A DNA stretch of 64,000 bases from Niastella sp. OAS944 (GTDB taxonomy: Bacteria > Bacteroidota > Bacteroidia > Chitinophagales > Chitinophagaceae). Positions 35,982-45,400 of this stretch are shown here, piece after piece. Both the position numbers and the translations under genes were made by a program. The stretch's first letter is position 1, and each line of letters begins with the position of its first letter. Below the pieces are notes generated by a model. The model worked only from the letters and a program-made list of their open reading frames with translations, had not been told where the DNA came from and ran no database searches. The stretch lies in assembly GCA_024809215.1 (NCBI GenBank), contig JANUBW010000002.1:310001-374000 (forward strand), read 5' to 3'.

Positions 35982-36539
35982 ATGAATAGTACCCTCAGCA
36001 TCGACAGGCTGCAGCAGATGTGGCAAAAAGTAACTGTACTCCACAGCGGACAAACCTATGGCGGGCAGCACAAGGACGAAAAAATTGAATACATCAATCA
36101 CATCGGCAGCGTTGTATTTGAGATCCTGAACGCATGCGCCCACACCGAAAACTTCAATGGCGAACTGGCCGTAAGCTGTGCATTGCTCCACGATTCTATT
36201 GAAGATACCACACTGACTATTGAAGAGTTAAAACAATTGTATGGCGAACAGGTAACCGCCGGTGTTCTGGCCCTTACAAAAGACAAGAACAAACCCAAAG
36301 ACCAGCAAATGATCGATAGCCTTACCCGCATAAAAGCGCAACACAAAGAAGTTTGGGCGGTTAAACTGGCCGACCGTATTTGTAATTTGTATGCCCCACC
36401 CTATTATTGGGACAATCAGAAAAAACTGAGTTATCTCGAAGAAGCCAAAACCATTCACCTCCACCTGAAAGATGGCAATGAATACCTGGCTAACCGGTTG
36501 ATGCAAAAAATAGAAGATTATAAAAAATACCTGGCCTAA
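35982..36539 (+). CDS. MESH1-like HD hydrolase (small alarmone hydrolase)
   Basis: 185 residues, a stand-alone HD domain of the RelA/SpoT hydrolase type. Metal ligands are visible: His40 in EYINHIGSVV, His70-Asp71 in LLHDSIEDT with Glu74-Asp75, and the downstream Asp in AVKLADRICNL. No synthetase, TGS or ACT domain follows, so it matches the length and layout of single-domain (p)ppGpp hydrolases (SAH, MESH1-like). Removing 3'-pyrophosphate from (p)ppGpp is the likely reaction. Other nucleotide phosphates (for example NADPH, reported for MESH1) remain possible. Confidence 0.82.
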   Translation: MNSTLSIDRLQQMWQKVTVLHSGQTYGGQHKDEKIEYINHIGSVVFEILNACAHTENFNGELAVSCALLHDSIEDTTLTIEELKQLYGEQVTAGVLALTKDKNKPKDQQMIDSLTRIKAQHKEVWAVKLADRICNLYAPPYYWDNQKKLSYLEEAKTIHLHLKDGNEYLANRLMQKIEDYKKYLA

Positions 36540-36556
36540 GCTGCAAGCAGCTTTTA
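36538..36556. terminator. Short hairpin between convergent HD and microprotein genes
   Basis: AAGCTG CAAG CAGCTT directly after the HD stop and 1 bp from the microprotein stop; T/A-rich flanks on both sides. Short stem, so moderate confidence. Confidence 0.5.
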
Positions 36557-36664
36557 TTTCTGGTCCCTTTCTCCAAAGTCCTGCCCTTTTCTCCTTAAAA
36601 CAATGGCAACAATTATAAAAGCAATAACCCCTATTATCACAAATATTGAAATAAACTCAACCAT
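36554..36664 (-). CDS. 36-residue single-pass membrane microprotein
   Basis: A clean ATG-to-TAA frame encodes an N-terminal MVEF, one hydrophobic helix of about 20 residues (ISIFVIIGVIAFIIVAIVL), then a basic anchor RRKGQ and a polar tail DFGERDQK. The positive-inside pattern predicts N-out/C-in. It begins 27 bp after the stop of the royal-jelly-type lipoprotein gene on the same strand and ends at a terminator-like hairpin, so it is probably cotranscribed. Function unknown; such proteins often bind and tune a larger membrane partner. There is no similarity I recognise. Confidence 0.65.
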   Translation of the reverse strand: MVEFISIFVIIGVIAFIIVAIVLRRKGQDFGERDQK

Positions 36665-36691
36665 TAAATAGGGCTTTTAATTATAACAACG

Positions 36692-37705
36692 TCAAAACAC
36701 TTTTAGTTTGTAAATAGCATACGGTGTAGTGCGTTTGTTAACGCCATTATTATATTCGGATTGTTTATGCATTTGCGAACAGCTGATGTATAAATAACCA
36801 TCTTCTGTAATGGAATAGCTGCCGGGCCAAATAAGCCGTTCGTCCGTAATGAGGTTGAGCACTTTTAGATCGGGCGATATTCGTTTAATAGAGTTTGTAC
36901 GCACATCGCCCAGGTATAAATTGCCTTTTGCATCGAAGATCATTCCATCGGTAGGGAAAAAATGCCCCAGATCTTCCACTTTTTCGCCCAATGTGGTGTT
37001 GCTCATAGTATCGCTACGTAAATGCCCGGTTCGAATGCGATACAGTTTATCGTCGGTAAGGGGTTTGTAATACAGCCAGTCGCCATCGGGCGTTAACGCA
37101 ATACCATCTGAATGTATTTTTACCGGCACACCGTTCTTCATCAATTCATGCCCGTCGATCATCAGGTTATACTCAGGATCAGATTTAGTTGAGTAATGAT
37201 CCTGTAATACCTGTTTCGCTTTTCCTGTAGCCAGGTCCACTATTATAATACCGCCTTCACCCGAATTGGTAAGATAGGCAACCTGCAGTTTGTTATCAAC
37301 CCGCACATCGCTAACATAACTTATTGCCCCAGCCACACCTTCAAAAAAATAAGTACGCTCAATGGCATTGGTGGCCAGATTTATTTTCACCAGTTTATGA
37401 CTATTTTCCATTTTTAGAGAAGCGGGATCAACTACCCATAAATAATTATTTTCATCGGCATATATTGCCTGTGCACTAACCCGCCCGTCTGCGTCTATGA
37501 TTTCATCTTTATAAACAGATGGTCCCAATGAATAATTCGTGAACACACGGCCCTGCGGCGAAACAGCCACCCCGGTCAGTTGAAAAGTATCGTCTTTAAA
37601 AATGGTAGTAAGCCTGTCCATAGGTCCTTCGCCACAGATCATTTTTTTGCAGGCAGTAGTGTACAGACCAATACAACAAGAGAACAATAAGATAAAACGG
37701 ATCAT
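36692..37705 (-). CDS. Major-royal-jelly/yellow-type propeller lipoprotein
   Basis: 337 residues. Lipoprotein signal ends at TTAC (Cys19). The rest is a six-bladed propeller of the MRJP/SMP-30-like type: FQLTGVAVSPQGRVFTNYS, YLWVVDPASLKME, YLTNSGEGGIIIVDLATGK, GIALTPDGDWLYYKPLTDDK, FPTDGMIFDAKGNLYLGDV and WPGSYSITEDGYLYISCSQ. Insect relatives bind small ligands; bacterial ones are annotated from similarity only and their activity is unknown. Membrane-anchored and periplasmic or surface exposed. The microprotein gene lies immediately downstream. Confidence 0.82.
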   Translation of the reverse strand: MIRFILLFSCCIGLYTTACKKMICGEGPMDRLTTIFKDDTFQLTGVAVSPQGRVFTNYSLGPSVYKDEIIDADGRVSAQAIYADENNYLWVVDPASLKMENSHKLVKINLATNAIERTYFFEGVAGAISYVSDVRVDNKLQVAYLTNSGEGGIIIVDLATGKAKQVLQDHYSTKSDPEYNLMIDGHELMKNGVPVKIHSDGIALTPDGDWLYYKPLTDDKLYRIRTGHLRSDTMSNTTLGEKVEDLGHFFPTDGMIFDAKGNLYLGDVRTNSIKRISPDLKVLNLITDERLIWPGSYSITEDGYLYISCSQMHKQSEYNNGVNKRTTPYAIYKLKVF

Positions 37706-37742
37706 ACAGCAGCATTTAGTTGAAAAAAAATATTAAGCAGTT

Positions 37743-38369
37743 CTATTTTAATAAGCCAAGTGTTAATGCCTTCCATTGCAGGTTGGCTAAACCCAATTGG
37801 GCGCCTATATATACAAACCAGTTCCTTATCCTTGTTAATAAATTTGAGCTACTCCGATTGCTATGTTCGTTCCTGCCAAACACAGCAGCCATAATGGTTA
37901 GTTGTGTTCTATAAATGAGGAACGTTGATGTAGCCGGCCGGTCGAAAAAATGTGAAGGTGTTGTATCCTTCACTAATGGATTGGAGGAAGCCCTTACTGT
38001 AATGAATGTAAGTTGGCGCTCATCGTTAAGCATTTCGCCTACCTGTTGTACCTGTACCCAATCGGCGCCATCACCTTCGGGGTTATCGGGACCGGGAATA
38101 TTTATTCGCAGGTAATCGCCTTTTTGCACAGTCCTGTTCACTGCATTGCCGCTTTCATCAAACAATTGAAAGGTAGCCGTTGGTTTACCGGCAAAATCAT
38201 TCCATTTGTTTACATTACGTAAGCGGGTTGAAGCAATGGTGTAACATTCCTTTGCATGGGTATTGTTGCGGCATTCAAGCAGGCTATGGGTAAAAGAAGA
38301 TTGCCCCGTTTTTTGTTCAGGTACAATATCTTTCAACCATTGATCTTTCAACGCTGTTTTTTCGCGCAT
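37743..38369 (-). CDS. Hypothetical protein, soluble N-terminal domain and C-terminal amphipathic end
   Basis: 208 residues from MREKTALKDQW; the upstream start would add 26 residues with no homologous look. I recognise no family. The middle (about 70-150) looks like a strand-rich sandwich (FQLFDESGNAVNRTV, GDYLRINIPGPDNPEGDGAD, RQLTFITVRAS), and the C-terminal 60 residues are basic and hydrophobic without a clear membrane helix. There is no signal peptide. It is on the strand of the royal-jelly-type gene but with a 37-bp gap and the opposite order of function, so operon membership is unsure. Confidence 0.65.
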   Translation of the reverse strand: MREKTALKDQWLKDIVPEQKTGQSSFTHSLLECRNNTHAKECYTIASTRLRNVNKWNDFAGKPTATFQLFDESGNAVNRTVQKGDYLRINIPGPDNPEGDGADWVQVQQVGEMLNDERQLTFITVRASSNPLVKDTTPSHFFDRPATSTFLIYRTQLTIMAAVFGRNEHSNRSSSNLLTRIRNWFVYIGAQLGLANLQWKALTLGLLK

Positions 38370-38507
38370 GTTTGAATGCCGTTTAGTTGGGACGATACAA
38401 TAAATAGTGTAATAAAAAAGTCTTGCCAGAGCTGGGCAACAGAGCAATGTGTATGATCAATCGGCAGTGAAATAGCCGCTGTGCTACTAATATAATACAA
38501 CCCTATG

Positions 38508-38546
38508 AAGATAAAAAATAAAAGCCGGCATAATTACGATGCCGGC
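38508..38546 (-). terminator. Terminator of the EF-hand-containing gene
   Basis: GCCGGCAT/ATGCCGGC stem (38524-38531 with 38539-38546) followed on the minus strand by TTTTATTTTTTATC. Confidence 0.9.
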
Positions 38547-38605
38547 ATTATGATCAATGAATAATTATTGAAAGATGGAGATAGTGCGCATTGGGATGGG
38601 TCTGG

Positions 38606-39154
38606 TTAGCCCAGGAAACCTTTTAACTTGTCAACAACCGACCCGCCGCCCGCAAACAGGGATTTCAGGTCCTGGAGGTCAACATCGCCGTCTCCGTCTT
38701 TGTCGAGCCCGCCTTTAAGTTTGTTTATCAGGCTCTGGATGTTCATGCCCGATGTTTTACCACCGCTAAGTTGATTGAAGATCTGTTGTACGTCGAAGCT
38801 GTTGTCGGCGGGATTTGCCGTTTTTTGCGCAAACTGGTTCATTACGTTCGGGATGAGGTTATTGGCAACACCAGCCGCCTGGCTGCCATTGAGCCCGAAC
38901 TGTGTTTGGAGTTTTTCCATAAAATTGCCTGTAGCCTGCTGTACCACGGGTTGGTCTGCAGTAGCCTGGCCATTGGCAAATAAATGCATTACATCAGTAA
39001 TTTGACCGCCCGCCAGTGCATTCTTAAGCGTATCCACAATGGAACTGCCTGCAGCCTGTACGGCTTCATCGTTCTTTTGATTGGGAATTGCAGGATTGTT
39101 GATGATGGCATCCCCGGCCTGCTGCTTAACGAGGTTAAATAGATTGTCCAGCAT
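38606..39154 (-). CDS. DUF937/YidB-like helical protein with an EF-hand loop
   Basis: 182 residues from MLDNLFNLVKQQ; a GTG two codons upstream is possible. Ala/Asn/Gly-rich helices (NAALAGG-type turns, IVDTLKNALAGG, LFANGQATADQ) resemble the DUF937/YidB family, which has no known function. Near the C-terminus there is a canonical calcium-binding loop DKDGDGDVDLQDL (about residue 153-165), followed by GGGSVVDKLKGFLG. The loop spacing fits EF-hand/dockerin-type Ca2+ ligands. No signal peptide. Confidence 0.75.
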   Translation of the reverse strand: MLDNLFNLVKQQAGDAIINNPAIPNQKNDEAVQAAGSSIVDTLKNALAGGQITDVMHLFANGQATADQPVVQQATGNFMEKLQTQFGLNGSQAAGVANNLIPNVMNQFAQKTANPADNSFDVQQIFNQLSGGKTSGMNIQSLINKLKGGLDKDGDGDVDLQDLKSLFAGGGSVVDKLKGFLG

Positions 39155-39320
39155 AAACACTCTTTTATTTGGTTATAAACAAATAGTGCTACGGGCCGGA
39201 CTTTTATACGGGATTGTTAACAGGGGTTGGGTAAGTATAACCGAAAGTCAGCTGTTTACGAGGAGGCTAAGATATGTTATTTATTTAATTCATACATTAT
39301 TTTACCGGTGCATAAATTTC

Positions 39321-39572
39321 CTACGCTATGGCAGGCTCTTCATTCCAAATCTCAATTTGAACGTAATATCCGATATCGAAGTAACGTACAATTTTCCGGG
39401 CAAACTCTTGTAAGACATCACATTCCTGAGAAATGGGGCATACTTCAAAGTAATGTTCATCTGCTTTTACAACCTGGAATAATGTGTCGGTGCTGAGATC
39501 GCGACGAGAAGTGTTGAAACGGATCTTATCTCCTTGGATAACCCGTTGGGTGTTGGCAAGTGATTTCCACAT
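39321..39572 (-). CDS. Small hypothetical protein
   Basis: 83 residues, no signal peptide. The frame has an ordinary amino-acid balance (aromatic and acidic residues in IVRYFDIGYYVQIEIWNEEP) and starts after an AT-rich stretch. Two overlapping plus-strand frames (39081-39413 and 39227-39496) compete, so it might not be real. No family recognised. Confidence 0.5.
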   Translation of the reverse strand: MWKSLANTQRVIQGDKIRFNTSRRDLSTDTLFQVVKADEHYFEVCPISQECDVLQEFARKIVRYFDIGYYVQIEIWNEEPAIA

Positions 39573-39651
39573 GGTACTGGATTTTAGATTAATGTTGAAA
39601 TTTAATTATTAGGTATAACAAATGCAATGGTTCCGCTTATATTTTTTTAAA

Positions 39652-39706
39652 CCACATAGGACAAAACCATTTTCCTGTCCTTTGGAATTGATTTGTGCCT
39701 ATGTGG
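39652..39706. repeat. CCACATAGG inverted repeat
   Basis: CCACATAGG (39652-39660) and CCTATGTGG (39698-39706) are perfect inverses, with a nested GGACA/TGTCC pair inside. The element fills the gap between two small minus-strand genes and could act as a long-stem terminator for the gene at 39769-40113. Confidence 0.7.
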
Positions 39707-39768
39707 AATAATACGGAGGATACAGACAGGGCTGGTAAACGTATATTTACCCGGCCTGCTCCGCCCAA

Positions 39769-40113
39769 TTAGTTAAAGTCCCGGATTTTTACGAAATGAT
39801 TGTTGGGGTCAACATAATAGTAGCCCAGCTTTACAACTGAATCAACTTTGTAAGGCTTTTCTTCAGGGATAGCCAGTTCATTTTTCTTGACGGTAAGGAA
39901 TACCCATTTGTCAACAAACTGACTTAAGAAAAAATGTTGCTGAGTGTCGGACCCGCGGTAAAGAATGCTGTTGGTGTTAGCTTTGGCTGTGTCTTTATTG
40001 TACCATTGTTGCACCTCCTGTACTGTCCATACACTTTTTTGTACCTGGTAGCCGGCAGTGCACGACGCGAAAACAGCCATTATGCAAATGGCAATAGGGA
40101 CATTCATTTTCAT
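39769..40113 (-). CDS. Small lipoprotein of unknown function
   Basis: 114 residues with a lipoprotein signal (IMAVFASC, Cys18). The mature part is a compact strand-rich domain: VWTVQEVQQWYNKDT, QQHFFLSQFVDKWVFLTVK, KPYKVDSVVKLGYYYVDPNN. No family recognised. Anchored at a periplasm-facing membrane. Confidence 0.7.
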   Translation of the reverse strand: MKMNVPIAICIMAVFASCTAGYQVQKSVWTVQEVQQWYNKDTAKANTNSILYRGSDTQQHFFLSQFVDKWVFLTVKKNELAIPEEKPYKVDSVVKLGYYYVDPNNHFVKIRDFN

Positions 40114-40443
40114 TGGTAATGGATTAGAAATTTTATACTTTCTGCAAAGTATGGCTTCTTGGGAGCAAAAACAATACCAGACATTGAAAAAAAACGTATG
40201 TATTACATTATGTTTTAGACTGTAGTAGGGTTACTTCGAATAACCACGAAGGAGAGTAAGAAAATTAGCGATTATGCAATTGCGGGATTTGGATATTTAG
40301 GGATTTAGCGATGTATCGGAGGGCCTGCATTAAATGAAATCTCAACATCTCAAAATCCCGAAATCAGCAATAAAAAAGGTGGGCCGTCTGCCGACTGGCA
40401 AACAACTCACCTTGCTTAAATCAGAGCTTAAACGTATAAACTT
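40114..40443. other. Gene-free stretch with GGGATTT / AAATCTC words
   Basis: 330 bp without a credible gene. GATTTGGATATTTAGGGATTTAG words (40289-40312) face AAATCTCAACATCTCAAAATCCC words (40337-40361), the same family as at 6658 and 35062. The SusD stop follows 80 bp later. Confidence 0.7.
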
Positions 40444-42411
40444 TTACCAGCCAGCATTCTGCATGGCGGTTCTTTCTTCTGCGGTTAAAGGCCTTCCAGC
40501 GGTTTTAATAGTTTCCAGGAAGGTTTGCGGCAGCGGGCGCAGGTAATCTTTATTGGCCTGGGGTTTTGCTGCAGCATTGAAAACATTACAACGCTTAACC
40601 AGCGTTCTGGTGCGGGTCAGGTCTTCCCAGCGAAACATCTCACCCATCAATTCACGTGAACGTTCATTCAGGATGAAGTTCAGGAATTTATCTGCATCGC
40701 TTCCAACCTCCAGCACGTTATAAAAGTCGCGGGTAGAGTTTAATATATCTGCCGCGCTGTTGAGGTGCATACTGGCAAGTGTGCTGGCTGTTGTTACCGC
40801 CATATTATTATTCGATTCGTAATAGGTGTTCTTGTCGCTATACGACACAAATGCCGCGGTATTGGCAGCCGTGTTGTTCTTGTATGATACCCCACCGTCA
40901 ACATAAGCGCTGCGGTCTTCGCCGGCTTTATAAGCAGCCCGGTCGCGCACGGCATTTATAAAGGGCAGCGCATCGGTATACTGTCCTTTACGGCCATACG
41001 CTTCAGCAACCATCAAATAGGTATCGGCCAAACGGGCCAGTATACCATCGCGGCGGCCAAACTGGTTGGCAACGTCGGCTCTTGAGCCATCGGCAAACTT
41101 CGATAAGCCAACAAAACGGCTCCCTGTGTAATTTCCATGATTGCTCAGATAGTCCTGCGTTTGACCAACAAAATAACGTACGAACATATGTGGCCTGCGG
41201 CGCTTAAGTGTATCTACCGTATACCTGTTATCACCTGCGTCGTTTACAATATACAGGATAGAGGTATCGCCACCGGCGAACTTCTGTTTACCTATCTCGC
41301 CCGGCGGTGCAAAGGCTGTATCCCATATAGGCGCACCTTTCGGATTATTGCACAGGTATCGTGTCTTAAAACTTTTCCAGAAACGTGAATCATTTACCCG
41401 GTCATACACATCCATGGCATAGTCGGTTGAACGCAGCCGTTGAAACTCGCGGCCACCGGGAATATCGCGCACCATGCCCGGCAGGGTTTGATAAATACTG
41501 AGGTAGTATAAATGCATCTGGTTGCCATAACGGCCCTGAGTAGTTGTGTTATTGCTGAACTGGGCACTCAAAATGATCTCGGCGTTTGTTTCATTGGCTC
41601 CATCGGGCCCGGTGTATTCCCAAAGGTCCTTGAAATTAGTAGCCAGTTTATGACCGCTGCTTGTGATCACCTCATTGCCGTATTTGATCACATTGTCGAG
41701 GTCAGCGGCTTTGGTAGCGCTGTTCCAGCTGCTGTTCACTTCGCTGGCGCGGAACAGGTAAATTTTGGCCAGGTAATGGGCAGCGGCCCATTTGGTGATG
41801 CGGCCCCGTTGCGCAACTGTAGTAGGCAACAGGTCATAAGCCTGTTTCATATCACTTATAATTTGATCATACACTTCCTGCACGCTGGCGCGGGTATATT
41901 CGAACTCAACACTTTCAGACTGCTTCAATTTCAATGGCACTCCGCCATACTGATTTACGAGCTTGAAATAATTAAACGCCCGCATAAAATAGCCTTCACC
42001 TAAACGAACGTTCTTGTTAGGCCCTTCGGCATAAAACTTTGGCACATTCTCAATAAGGATGTTTGCCGAGTTGATAGCGCCATACATGTTATCCCAAACT
42101 GTTCTTACATCTGTAGTTGTGGAGTTCAGGTTCTGGCCGTATGAATTCCACATTTCCATTACAGGGTCGCCACCTACGGTAAATTCATCAACACCATAGT
42201 TGGTGCTGGCGTAAGCCCACTCATAGTTAAAATGAAACCGAAGACTTTGGTACATACCGGTAGCCAGTCCATCTAACCCTACTTGTGTTTCATAATCCTG
42301 GGTACTTCTTGAAGTGATAAGCTCTTCATCGAGAAATGATCTTTTACAGGCCCCTGCCGTTAGCAACAGGGCTATAGCACTGGCAGGTATCAATATTTTG
42401 GACAAATTCAT
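40444..42411 (-). CDS. SusD/RagB-family outer membrane glycan-binding lipoprotein
   Basis: 655 residues. Lipoprotein signal LLTAGAC (Cys22) followed by KRSFLDEE, the usual start of SusD proteins (CxxxFLD-like). SusD-like N-terminal domain with TPR helices (FNYEWAYASTNYGVDEF, ARASVQEVYDQIISDMKQAY), then the RagB/SusD C-terminal domain with GRKGQYTDALPFINAVRDRA and LNERSRELMGEMFRWEDLTR. It forms the lid over its SusC partner, encoded 24 bp upstream in the same operon, and binds the oligosaccharide or other nutrient at the cell surface. Confidence 0.95.
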   Translation of the reverse strand: MNLSKILIPASAIALLLTAGACKRSFLDEELITSRSTQDYETQVGLDGLATGMYQSLRFHFNYEWAYASTNYGVDEFTVGGDPVMEMWNSYGQNLNSTTTDVRTVWDNMYGAINSANILIENVPKFYAEGPNKNVRLGEGYFMRAFNYFKLVNQYGGVPLKLKQSESVEFEYTRASVQEVYDQIISDMKQAYDLLPTTVAQRGRITKWAAAHYLAKIYLFRASEVNSSWNSATKAADLDNVIKYGNEVITSSGHKLATNFKDLWEYTGPDGANETNAEIILSAQFSNNTTTQGRYGNQMHLYYLSIYQTLPGMVRDIPGGREFQRLRSTDYAMDVYDRVNDSRFWKSFKTRYLCNNPKGAPIWDTAFAPPGEIGKQKFAGGDTSILYIVNDAGDNRYTVDTLKRRRPHMFVRYFVGQTQDYLSNHGNYTGSRFVGLSKFADGSRADVANQFGRRDGILARLADTYLMVAEAYGRKGQYTDALPFINAVRDRAAYKAGEDRSAYVDGGVSYKNNTAANTAAFVSYSDKNTYYESNNNMAVTTASTLASMHLNSAADILNSTRDFYNVLEVGSDADKFLNFILNERSRELMGEMFRWEDLTRTRTLVKRCNVFNAAAKPQANKDYLRPLPQTFLETIKTAGRPLTAEERTAMQNAGW

Positions 42412-42435
42412 ATGTAAGTATTAAATCGTTAGTAA

Positions 42436-45400
42436 TTAAAAGCCGGCATTCACACCAAATACAAAACCTCTGTTCCAGGTTGAACCACCCAGGTCCGGAT
42501 CTATCCAGTCGACCCTTGAGTATATTAAACCCGGGTTCATAGCCTGTGCGTATAGGCGGCAGTTTTTCATTTTCAGCCTGTCTATAACACCTTTCGGCAT
42601 TCTGTACGACAGGGAGATATTCCTGATCTTCACAAATGAACCATCCTGGTAATTCAGGGCAGTACGGCGGGCATCGCCTGTAGCGTTGGCATAGTTAGGC
42701 GCAGGGTATCTGGCGCCGGTATTGGAAGGCGTCCAGTAATCTACTACCCGTTGTGCATAACGGCCCTGCAATGATTCGGCGCCGCTTTCAACAGTGAAGC
42801 CCCAGCGAGCGAAAACGAATACATTCAAACTCCAGTTTTTATAATTAAACTCGTTGGTAATACCCCCATTCCATTTGGGTTGCGCTCTTCCAACAATTAC
42901 ATAATCATTATTGGCATCTACTTTATAATCGCCATTCAGGTCTTTCGCTTTGATCATACCCGGTGTGGTTGTCCACTTTTCCCAGGCCAAACCCGGGTTC
43001 CAGTTCTTTTGCAGTTCATCCTTTTCGCTCTCCTGCCAAATGCCTTCGTACTGATAATCGTAAAATATGTTAAGCGGTTTGCCAATAAACCAACGGTTAC
43101 TACGGTCATCGTTCTTACCATAGGCCGTTTCAACTACGCGGTCGCGAGTGGCAGAAAAATTGATCGTTGAGTTCCAGGTGAAATCCGGCAGTTGTAAATT
43201 CACTGTGTTCAGGCTCACGTCGATACCGCGGTTAGCAGTTACTCCCACATTGTCGAGCGATTGTGTATAGCCCGAAATGGAAGGGATCAAACGCAACATC
43301 AGCAAGTCTTTTGTTCTTGAAGTATACAGGTCAACGGTACCATCGATCCTTCCATTCAGCACCCGAAAATCGATACCTACGTTTGCCTGGGTGGTACGTT
43401 CCCATTTCAAAGTTTTGTTAGGCAGTGATACCGGGTTGGCCGATGAAGGGTCTGATGATACATAACCGGCATCTACTGCACTGCCCCAGGTATAGTACAG
43501 GGTTTGCAAGGCACCTTTTGTAGTATAAGGGTTAACAGTGGCATTACCTACACTACCTACCCCTGCGCGTAACTTCAATGAGCTAAGCCAACTCACCGAT
43601 TGCATAAAAGGTTCTTCGCTCACGCGCCATGCAAGTGAAGCGGCAGGGAATACATCCCACTTGTGACCTTCAGCCAACTGTGAAGCGCCATCCCCGCGGG
43701 TATATACATCAAGGTAATATTTACCTTTGTACGAATAATTGAGACGGCCCATATAGCTAAGCAGCGATCTTTCCGTTAAACCTGAGCTATAGGCATCGGG
43801 GGTTCCTACAGAGTTCAGCGCATACCATTTCTGGCTGCTCCAGGGCAGCTTTGAAGCCGTAATGCTTGAAGTTTCTTCCCGTATTTTGGTTGAACTGTAC
43901 AGGAAACTGGCGCCGAAGTCGTGACCGCCACCCAACGATTTGTTATAAGTAAGTAAATGGTCGAGCGTCCATGCAAAACTGTTATCCTGGTTTAATTGAG
44001 CATAATTGCTTGAGCCGGGTTGACCACTACCCCGGTTGATTGACATGGAATCCTGGTAGCGTCCATTATAAAAGTTATTGTAATCGGGCCCAAAGCTTAC
44101 CCGGTAACGCAAACCGTTGATGGGCGTGAAATCAATATGGAACGCGCCCAGGCCACGCAGGTTTTTGCGTAGGTTGATATTATAATTTTCTTCGCCTATG
44201 GGGCTATTGATATTAATATCGCCACCTGGTAAATTTATACGTTTACCGTCATTGTCGTACGGTACGGCAAAAGGCAACATACCAGCCGCTGCTGCGTACA
44301 ATGAACCGGGACCGGTTGCGCTACCGCTTGAGAACCCATAATTCTGCAAACCATAGGTAGCGGTTATGCTTGTTCCCATACTGAACCACTTTAATGGCGT
44401 AATCTCTATATTGAACTTAGAAGAATAACGAGTATAGTCCTGACCAAGCTGAGTACCCTTTTGCTTCAGATACCCGAACGATGCATAGGCCCTAATTTTA
44501 TCGGAACCACCGCTAATACTAATGGTATGATCGTTGGTTATGCCGGTTTGTTTTACCAGGCTGCGCCAGTCGGTTGTATTTACCAGGCTGCCATCCCAGC
44601 TACCGTTTGCCCAGCCTTTCTTTACGTTTTCCCAGGCGTAGGTATCGGTACCAAAAAGCCGCTGATCGTCTGTTATCGTTGGCGCATCGGGGTATGTTGC
44701 AGATGCAATAGCTTTGGGATCGAGGTACTTTGCCCGGCGATAGGCATCACGACGGAGCTCAATATATTGCCCGGCGTTCATGAGGTCCATCCGGTCCTGA
44801 ATATCTTCAACAGTAAGTGTTCCTACATAGTCGAGGTTGATAGTTCCTTTCTTACCTTTTTTAGTGGTAATAAGTACTACCCCATTTGCGCCTCTCGATC
44901 CGTAAATGGCCGTGGCAGATGCATCTTTCAATACGTCGATGGTCTCAATATCATTTGGGTTTATAGCACCCACATTACCCTGGTTGCCAAAGTTGAGTGG
45001 AATACCATCAACTACATACAATGGGTCATTGGCGCGTTGAGTAAGAGTAGAGGCTAAAGAACGAACGCCTCTGATGAGCACCTTGCCCATTTCCCCCGGG
45101 CGCTCGTTAGAAGTGATGTCGATACCGGCTGCTTTGCCCTGTAATGCCTGCATGGCATTGGTTACCGGCCGCGAGCGGATATCTTCTGCATTTATACTTA
45201 CGATAGAACTGGTTACTTCACTTTTTTTACGGGTACCATAACCCACTACCACTACCTGGTCTAAGGAGTTTTCAATTTCCTGTAGTGTAACAACAAGTGA
45301 TAAGGAAGCGCCTGCCTTCAGCGTATAACCATTCATGTTCTGTGCTTTATAACTTACTACAGAAAATGAAAAATTGTACGGCCCGCCCGCCTGCAGGTTG

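Noticed and set aside
39081-39496. Plus-strand frames opposite the small 39321-39572 gene
   Set aside because: Two short frames with poor composition and no start context; they overlap each other and two minus-strand genes.
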